Shown here piece by piece: positions 14,364 through 19,184 of a DNA stretch of 19,184 nt (positions within the stretch are counted from its first letter, which is position 1; each line of letters starts with the position of its first letter). Source of the DNA: DASZHJ01 sp035581425 (lineage in GTDB: Bacteria > Pseudomonadota > Alphaproteobacteria > ATCC43930 > CGMCC-115725); contig DATJVP010000089.1 in the NCBI GenBank assembly GCA_035581425.1, positions 1 through 19,184 on the forward strand, given 5' to 3'. A program made the position numbers and the translations under genes. The notes below the pieces were generated by a model. That model was not told where the DNA came from. It did no database searches and was given only the letters and a program-made list of their open reading frames with translations.

Positions 14364-15376
14364 GGCAGCGCCGCGAGCTCGCGAATGAAATCGTCTGCCG
14401 CGTCGGGATCGAAGTCTGCTTCACCGCGCGACGCCGCCTCGAGCTCGAGCAGGGAATTGATGCGGAGCGCGGCAGGGACTCGCCCGCCATCCGAGAGGCT
14501 GGCCCAGAAGAGGGGGAGCAGCTTCACGGCCGGGATCGGATGCGCCCGGTAGAACGTCTCCTGCCAATCCGTCCTGCGAATCGGGTCGCGCCAGCCGCTG
14601 CGATGCGTCATGTGGTAAGTGCGAGCGCCCAGAGCCGGGAGGATCCGTGCGCCTTCGAGCGTGAGGCGCAGCGCGAGCTCGCGATGCTCGTTGATGTCGA
14701 GCGCCTCGTCGAAGCCGCCGACGCGCAAGAAATCCTGCCTGCGGACCGAGAGATTGGCCGCCGATACCGCGGCCCAGAGCACCGTGCAGGCGGGATGGCG
14801 GACGATCGCCTCCATCTCGAGCTCGTACAAGCGATGCGGCCCGGCTCCCGGATAGATTCCGGGCATGGCCCTGCGCTCGATCGCCGCGAAATCACCGATC
14901 ACTTGGTCGCGCGTCACCCGCATCTCCTTGAGCTCGCTTGCGGGAAGTCGGGCGAGCCGCGCCTCCTGGCCAGGCGCGGGAGTGCCAGTATCGGGATCGC
15001 GCAGGAACCTCGTGCACCGGAGGTGGAAGGTTTCGCCGCGGGCGAGAACGCGATCTCCCGGGGTGTGGAGGGCGCCGTGCCGGGCGACGAAATCCGGGCC
15101 CGCCAGCGTGTCGCCGTCGAGAAAGAGGAGGATGTCGCCCGTCGCTGCACGTGCACCTGCATTGGCGGCCCCCGACCGTCCGCGGGGCGTCGCGTGGTCG
15201 ACGACCGTCAGCGGGAGCGAGGCTGCGGCCTCGGCGATCACGTCGGCGGTGTGGTCGGCCGAGCCGTCATTGACGACGACGATCTCGGCGCGGGCAGTCT
15301 GTTCCTTCAACGACGCGAGCGTCAGCCGCAGCCGGTCGGCTTCGTCGCGCGAGCGGACGACGACACTCACGATCAT
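14360..15376 (-). CDS. Glycosyltransferase family 2 protein
   Basis: GT-A glycosyltransferase of 338 aa. The nucleotide-sugar domain is clear: MIVSVVVRSRDEADRLRLTL, EIVVVNDGSADHT (31-43), GRSGAANAGARAATGDILLFLDGDT with the DxD motif D87-G88-D89. The acceptor side has SVRRQDFLRVGGFDEALDINEHRELALRL, the ED-type pattern of GT2 enzymes. No transmembrane segment is seen. The ATG at 15374-15376 overlaps the upstream SGNH stop as ATGA, and the stop overlaps the downstream SGNH-like start as GTGA. An open frame continues upstream to 16021 but lies within the SGNH gene. It probably transfers a sugar to the same product that the E1/lipoyl and SGNH proteins modify; donor and acceptor are unknown. Confidence 0.87.
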   Translation of the reverse strand: MIVSVVVRSRDEADRLRLTLASLKEQTARAEIVVVNDGSADHTADVIAEAAASLPLTVVDHATPRGRSGAANAGARAATGDILLFLDGDTLAGPDFVARHGALHTPGDRVLARGETFHLRCTRFLRDPDTGTPAPGQEARLARLPASELKEMRVTRDQVIGDFAAIERRAMPGIYPGAGPHRLYELEMEAIVRHPACTVLWAAVSAANLSVRRQDFLRVGGFDEALDINEHRELALRLTLEGARILPALGARTYHMTHRSGWRDPIRRTDWQETFYRAHPIPAVKLLPLFWASLSDGGRVPAALRINSLLELEAASRGEADFDPDAADDFIRELAALP

Positions 15377-16173
15377 GACCGCGCCTCCGCCGGCGTGAGA
15401 CAGCCGAGGTCCTCGAGCACGCGAACGACCTCGGCGGCCACCAGGCGGCAGCCCTCCGCGTTGAGGTGCACGGGGTCGAGCTTTAGTCGGTCTGCGCCGG
15501 CGCGGGCGAGGAGGGTGTCGACGTCGACGATCGAGATACCCGTGCGCCGTGAGAGTTCGATGAGGCCGAGATTGAAGCGTCGAATGCGGCTCGAAAACAC
15601 GTCGTCGAGGCCTGCGTAGCAGTGAACGGAGTCGCCGGGAACCACAGACGATACGTTGTAGATCAAAATCGGCGCGGGCGATCTTCCGCGCAACCGAGCG
15701 ACGATCCGCTCGAGATAGCTCATCGAGGTCTCGACCTCCAGGAGCCCGACGGGCCTGAAATCGCGACGCAGCCACTCGATCTCCGCCGGCGGCCAGGTTG
15801 CCCAATTGTAGGGGTAAAAGAGATACCCGTCTCGCCGGTGCCGGACCAGCGACGTCGTGAGGTCCGGGAGAATGGAGAGAATGACGGCATCGCAGTCCGC
15901 ATCGAAGAGAGCGGAGCTGAACTGCGCCTCGATCGTATAAGGGGAGAGCGGCAGGTCTCGCTTCGCGATTGCCGTGGGTACCGCGCCGTCGGCTTCTAGA
16001 AGCGCATCCGAGCGCGTCCACACCTCATGCCGCAGACGCACGAGCGTGCCGGGGAAGCGGCTACGCAGGATCTCGTTGACGCCGTTCCACGTCACCGTGT
16101 CGCCGATCTTCAGCGAGTGCAGAGAATCCCGGAGGTCGAGATTTCCCTTGGCGAAGATCGTCAGTCGGCCCAC
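15373..16173 (-). CDS. SGNH/GDSL-hydrolase-like protein
   Basis: 266-residue protein. The opening FAKGNLDLRDSLHSLKIG (7-24) looks like a diverged SGNH block I with Ser17. The C-terminal DPVH (D233, H236) with HLNAEGCRLVAAEVVRVL matches block V (DxxHxxxxG). Between them are AVILSILPDL, APILIYNVSSVVPGDSVHCY and LGLIELSRRTGISIVDVDTL. No signal peptide is seen, so it acts in the cytoplasm. SGNH proteins are esterases, lipases or glycan O-acyltransferases; none can be chosen here. The start is GTG (16171-16173) with GGGGAAG 4 bases upstream. It is the first gene of the six-gene operon ending with the lipoyl protein, each gene overlapping or nearly touching the next. Confidence 0.75.
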   Translation of the reverse strand: MGRLTIFAKGNLDLRDSLHSLKIGDTVTWNGVNEILRSRFPGTLVRLRHEVWTRSDALLEADGAVPTAIAKRDLPLSPYTIEAQFSSALFDADCDAVILSILPDLTTSLVRHRRDGYLFYPYNWATWPPAEIEWLRRDFRPVGLLEVETSMSYLERIVARLRGRSPAPILIYNVSSVVPGDSVHCYAGLDDVFSSRIRRFNLGLIELSRRTGISIVDVDTLLARAGADRLKLDPVHLNAEGCRLVAAEVVRVLEDLGCLTPAEARS

Positions 16174-16247
16174 GAGCTTCCCCGTGACACGGACGCCCTC
16201 CGCCGGTGCTCCCGGCTAGGGCGTGGAAACGAGCCGGTGCAAGCGAA

Positions 16248-16270
16248 GAGGGGGCGCACCGCGCCCCCTC
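16248..16270 (-). terminator. Strong hairpin terminator after the OmpA-family gene
   Basis: A perfect 10-bp GC-rich stem, GAGGGGGCGC and GCGCCCCCTC with a 3-base loop, starts 26 bases after the minus-strand ompA-like stop. It has only a short T-poor tail, so it may need Rho or act chiefly as a structural barrier. It separates the OmpA gene from the downstream six-gene operon, which would then need its own promoter within 16174-16247. I could not pick one there. Confidence 0.6.
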
Positions 16271-16296
16271 ACGCTGGTCTCGAGCGGTGGAAACCG

Positions 16297-16764
16297 TTAC
16301 TCGACGATCTCCGCGCGACGATTGCGGGCTTCCCGCACGCCATCGGCAGTCGGCACGGCGGGATTTTCCTTCCCGTGCCAAGCCGAGACGATCGCATTTG
16401 CTGGGACGCCTCCCTTGACCATGGCGGCCTGCACCGTTTGCGCACGCTTCTTGGAAAGCTCGAGATTGTAGCTCTGCGTGCCTGCGAGATCGGTGTAGCC
16501 GTCGATCTTGACCTGCGGCGAGCCCCCCGCCTTGTAGGCGGCGACAGCTGCGTCGACCACCTTCTGCCCGTCTGCGGTCAGATCGTATTTGTTGAAGTTG
16601 AAGTAGACGACGAAAAGCTTCGAGTTCGCCGGCATCGGAGCCTTCGCTGCCGGAGGAGGCGCTGCAGCCGGGGCCGGCGGGGGAATGTGCTTACAGGCCG
16701 AAAGCGAGAATACGATGGCCGCGACGACAAGAGAAAAGCGGAGAACCTTCGTGGTTTCAGTCAT
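16297..16764 (-). CDS. OmpA-family peptidoglycan-binding lipoprotein
   Basis: 155-residue outer-membrane lipoprotein that anchors the envelope to peptidoglycan. The N-terminus is a lipoprotein signal (KVLRFSLVVAAIVFSLSAC with lipobox LSAC), then a short Pro/Ala-rich linker (HIPPPAPAAAPPPAAKAP). The OmpA_C domain begins with KLFVVYFNFNKYDLT and shows IDGYTDLAGTQSYNLELSKKRAQTVQAAM and the ending NRRAEIVE. GYTD and NLELSKKRA are the diaminopimelate-binding region. The size is near Pal (about 160-170 aa), but no tol genes are adjacent. The ATG at 16762-16764 has GGAGG 7 bases upstream and is chosen over an upstream in-frame start at 16839. The 231-base gap to the divergent gene shows no clear promoter. 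Confidence 0.92.
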   Translation of the reverse strand: MTETTKVLRFSLVVAAIVFSLSACKHIPPPAPAAAPPPAAKAPMPANSKLFVVYFNFNKYDLTADGQKVVDAAVAAYKAGGSPQVKIDGYTDLAGTQSYNLELSKKRAQTVQAAMVKGGVPANAIVSAWHGKENPAVPTADGVREARNRRAEIVE

Positions 16765-16995
16765 ATGGGTTCCTCCATATCGCTGATGTCGACGCGCCGT
16801 CCGCGCGGGCGAGACCAGCCGTCCATCAACATAAGTCAACTTAATGCCTTGAGGCCAGACCCTTTGGCAAGGAACCCTCCGGCACCGGTTCCCCGCCAGC
16901 CGACAAATGGCTAGTATCCGCGGCGATATTGTCCGTCCGCCGTAGCGGCGGATACCTTAGCGGGTGTGACCGAATGGGCAGACGGGGCGGGTTCT

Positions 16996-17610
16996 ATGGG
17001 ACGCGGTTTGAACGTTCTGGCGGCATCGGCATTGCTGTTCATTCTCTGCAATTGTACCCCCCAAAATGATGGACTCGATAACAGCTTCATTCGCGCCTAC
17101 GGCACCGCAAATCCAATTCCTAGCAACTTTTTCGTCTGCTACGGATACGGCTGCAAATACCGGACCCGTATCACTCTAACGGATGGCGAGTGGCTGGAGG
17201 TACGGGCGAAATTCTCGCCCGCGGCCGAGAATGCTGCCCAGGAGCGCACCCAAATCGCGGATGCCGTAGGCCTGCTCGAGCGCTTCGTGATGCGACGAAC
17301 GGGCACAGTGGTGCATCAAGAACACAGTCGTTGGAATTATGGAGATCCGACCCAGCTCGACTGCGTCGACAATTCCGTCGACACCTGGACCTACCTGACC
17401 ATGCTCGCCCGCGACCACCTGCTCCACTACCACGCGGTCGTCGGGAACGCCCATCGCGGGACCCTGCTGACACTCGATTTCAGCAATACCGCGGTTATCG
17501 AGGAAAAGGCCACTGGGACGCGGTATGTCGTCGATCCCTGGCTCACCGACAACGGCGTGCCGCCGGTGGTCATGCCGCTCGACGACTGGGCCCGCACGGA
17601 CTTCTTCTGA
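16996..17610 (+). CDS. Secreted or lipid-anchored protein with a possible Cys-His-Asp triad
   Basis: 204-residue protein of no family I can name. The N-terminus MGRGLNVLAASALLFILCNC is a signal peptide, possibly of a lipoprotein (C18 or C20, though the lipobox is not classical). The remainder contains LDCVDNSVDTWTYLTMLARD with C123, then NAHRGTLL with H153 and RYVVDPWL with D180. This Cys, His, Asp order and spacing resembles transglutaminase-like or papain-like folds and suggests a periplasmic peptidase or amidase. I chose the ATG at 16996 because it places the hydrophobic segment properly; a GTG at 16966 adds ten residues. The stop lies 14 bases from the convergent TPR gene stop. The function is not assigned. 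Confidence 0.65.
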   Translation: MGRGLNVLAASALLFILCNCTPQNDGLDNSFIRAYGTANPIPSNFFVCYGYGCKYRTRITLTDGEWLEVRAKFSPAAENAAQERTQIADAVGLLERFVMRRTGTVVHQEHSRWNYGDPTQLDCVDNSVDTWTYLTMLARDHLLHYHAVVGNAHRGTLLTLDFSNTAVIEEKATGTRYVVDPWLTDNGVPPVVMPLDDWARTDFF

Positions 17611-17624
17611 CCGCCGCAGCGGAG

Positions 17625-18491
17625 CTATTTGGCTTTCGCCGGCGGCTTTTTGGAATCGGCGGCGGGGGGCTTGTTCTTGAGCTTCTCAAGTTCTTGTAGA
17701 TTGCGCTTGGCCTGCTCCGCCAGGAAGGTGTCGGGGGCCATCTGGACTACCTTGGTCCAGTCGCGCTTTGCCGCGTCGTAGTCGCCTTTGATCGCCATAA
17801 GGATGCCGCGCTCGACATAGGCGTCGGGAAAATCGGGGTCGATTGAGATCGCGCGGTTCACGTCGTCCATCGCGAGGTCCTCGGCCTTCACACGGCGATA
17901 GGAGGCCGCGCGCAGCACCAGCGCATCCGCGCGCTTGGGGTCGATGTCGAGCGCGGCGTTGAGATCGTCGAGTGCCGCCCAATAATCGCCGGCGAGGCCC
18001 GAGGCCTGGCCGCGCCCGATCAGGAGATCGACGTTCTTGGGATCGAGCTTGAGCGCAGCATCGAACTCGGCCTTGGCGTTCTTGGGCTGGTTCGCGAGCA
18101 TCCACGCCTGCGCCGCGTTGTCGTAGGCCTCGACGCGGAGCTGGACCGAAGCCGCGGTCGAGCCCTCTGCCACGTCATGAAAGCGTTTCGCCGCCTCCTC
18201 GTATTGCCGGAGGTTGAGCAGCGCCAGGCCCTCGCAGTGCTCCGCGGGAAGCCCGCCGCCCCGGGTGCGCCATTGCACCGCCTGGGTGAAGGCGACGTCC
18301 GGCCGCTGCCGCGCGAGCGTCATGCATTGCTCATAGAGCTGCGCCTGGTCGGGGGCGGGCTCCGGAGCGGGGGCGGGGGCGTTCTTTTTGGGCTGCGCCG
18401 ACGCGGGTAAGGCGAGCACCGCGAGGAAAAGGACCGCCGCCGCCGATGCGAGGGTCCGCGCGCCCTTACTCGCCGGGCGCGGCCGGAACAT
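17625..18491 (-). CDS. Tetratricopeptide repeat protein, exported
   Basis: 288-residue periplasmic TPR protein. The N-terminus has a signal peptide (ARTLASAAAVLFLAVLALPASAQ), then a Pro/Ala/Lys linker and one Cys pair in QCMTLARQRPDV and EHCEGLALL. From about residue 90 TPR units are visible: LLNLRQYEEAAKRFHDVAEG, NAAQAWMLANQPKNAKAEFDAALKLDP, LLIGRGQASGLAGDYWAALDDLNAALDIDP, the next ending in ISIDP, and AYVERGILMAIKGDYDAAKRDWTKVV. The C-terminus is Lys/Pro-rich. The ATG (18489-18491) lies 26 bases inside the end of the RND pump gene, so the two are co-transcribed. A protein-protein interaction role is expected; the partner is unknown. Confidence 0.88.
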   Translation of the reverse strand: MFRPRPASKGARTLASAAAVLFLAVLALPASAQPKKNAPAPAPEPAPDQAQLYEQCMTLARQRPDVAFTQAVQWRTRGGGLPAEHCEGLALLNLRQYEEAAKRFHDVAEGSTAASVQLRVEAYDNAAQAWMLANQPKNAKAEFDAALKLDPKNVDLLIGRGQASGLAGDYWAALDDLNAALDIDPKRADALVLRAASYRRVKAEDLAMDDVNRAISIDPDFPDAYVERGILMAIKGDYDAAKRDWTKVVQMAPDTFLAEQAKRNLQELEKLKNKPPAADSKKPPAKAK

Positions 18492-19184
18492 GTGTTTCGA
18501 TCGGCGCTTCCTGGCGCCGAGCGGCCGGCTGCTGGGAGAAGGAGCGGCTCAGGCGCTCGAGGTAGACGTAGATGACGGGCGTGATGTAGAGCGTCAGCGT
18601 CTGCGAGACGATGAGGCCGCCGACGACGGCAAGGCCGAGCGGGCGTCGAAGCTCCGAGCCCGCGCCGCCGCCGAGCGCGATCGGCAGCGAGCCCATGATC
18701 GCCGCCATCGTCGTCATCATGATGGGACGGAAGCGCAGAAGGCAGGCCTCGTGGATCGCCTTCTCGGGCGCGCTCTCGCCCGAGCGCTGACGCTCGATCG
18801 CGAAGTCGATCATCATGATCGCGTTCTTCTTGACGATGCCGATCAGCATGACGATGCCGATGATCGCGATCACGCTCAGATCCTGGTGGAACAGCATCAG
18901 GGTCGCGAGCGCGCCGAGGCCCGCCGCCGGCAGGCCCGACAGGATGGTGATCGGGTGGATGAAGCTCTCGTAGAGGATGCCGAGCACGATGTAGATCACC
19001 ACCACCGCGGCGGCGAGCAGCAGCCCCTGGCCCTTGAGCGCGTCCTGGAACACCTGGGCGTTGCCCTGATAGCTCGTGTTCACCGTGACCGGCAGATTGA
19101 CGTCGCGCTCGAGTTGCGCGATCTCGTTGACGGCGGTTCCCAGCGAGTAGCCCGGCTGCAAATTGAACGAGATCGTGACCGAGG
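18466..19184 (-). CDS. RND multidrug efflux permease, C-terminal part (MdtB/MdtC-like), cut by window edge
   Basis: The last 239 residues of an inner-membrane RND pump that exports drugs or other small compounds by proton exchange. The frame is open to the right edge, so the gene starts outside the window. Visible are the end of the porter domain (SVTISFNLQPGYSLGTAVNE, FQDALKGQG) and helices TM8-TM12. The conserved stretches are YIVLGILYESFIHPITILS, IAIIGIVMLIGIVKKNAIMM, RFRPIMMTTMAAIMGSLPIAL and LTLYITPVIYVY. It matches the MdtB/MdtC and AcrB class (HAE1). The stop (TAA, 18466-18468) falls inside the TPR gene, whose ATG lies 26 bases upstream. Confidence 0.93.
   Translation of the reverse strand, partial: SVTISFNLQPGYSLGTAVNEIAQLERDVNLPVTVNTSYQGNAQVFQDALKGQGLLLAAAVVVIYIVLGILYESFIHPITILSGLPAAGLGALATLMLFHQDLSVIAIIGIVMLIGIVKKNAIMMIDFAIERQRSGESAPEKAIHEACLLRFRPIMMTTMAAIMGSLPIALGGGAGSELRRPLGLAVVGGLIVSQTLTLYITPVIYVYLERLSRSFSQQPAARRQEAPIETHVPAAPGE

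Noticed and set aside
15377..16021. N-terminal extension of the second glycosyltransferase
   Set aside because: It lies entirely inside the SGNH gene, its translation is Arg-rich, and the GT2 fold begins exactly at the ATG at 15376.
16765..16995. TTGACT near the ompA-like gene as a -35 box
   Set aside because: No acceptable -10 hexamer occurs at 16-18 bases.
1..19184. CRISPR arrays, insertion sequences, rRNA genes, integration sites
   Set aside because: No regularly spaced repeats, transposase or integrase motifs, or rRNA-like segments were seen on either strand.

Overview
The window is GC-rich DNA with tightly packed genes. Stops and starts often overlap by 4 bases (GTGA or ATGA), and GTG starts are common. 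Gene content points to an alphaproteobacterium, probably a Rhodospirillales-like or related uncultured lineage. The main markers are the rnd-kdsD-lptC-lptA-lptB block, an FzlA-type glutathione S-transferase ending in KHYADLDF, and an NDUFA9-like SDR protein. I cannot name a genus.

Left part (1-4352, minus strand): a housekeeping block read right to left. It holds tRNA-Leu(CAG), then a ribonuclease D gene that appears to start at a rare CTG, then kdsD-lptC-lptA-lptB. These make the Kdo precursor and build the LPS export machine. Sigma70-like promoters are visible before the tRNA and before kdsD. Middle-left (4577-7312, plus strand): an NDUFA9-like SDR, a Tat-exported dienelactone-hydrolase-like protein, and an FzlA-like GST.

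Centre (7528-16173): an unusual accessory cluster. Plus-strand genes are a family 2 glycosyltransferase, a lipoyl-fold protein with no lysine, and a large protein with a C-terminal SGNH-hydrolase module. A transglutaminase-like protein lies on the minus strand between the glycosyltransferase and the lipoyl-fold protein. Facing them is a six-gene minus-strand operon (16173 to 11454): SGNH protein, GT2, SGNH-like protein without the catalytic His, thiamine-diphosphate E1 alpha, E1 beta, and a free-standing lipoyl domain with its lysine. No E2 catalytic domain and no E3 are present in the window. The likely theme is 2-oxoacid-derived acyl groups carried on a mini lipoyl protein and used, through SGNH proteins, on a glycan or other product assembled by the GT2 enzymes. 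This is inference, but the combination matches no pathway I can name and is the best candidate for an undescribed system.

Right part (16248-19184): a perfect hairpin terminator and an OmpA-family lipoprotein (minus strand); a secreted or lipid-anchored protein with a possible Cys-His-Asp triad (plus strand); then a TPR protein and the C-terminal end of an RND efflux pump (minus strand, running off the window). No CRISPR array, insertion sequence or rRNA was seen. No gene-free stretch exceeds 300 bases; the longest are 4353-4576, 5528-5744 and 16765-16995.
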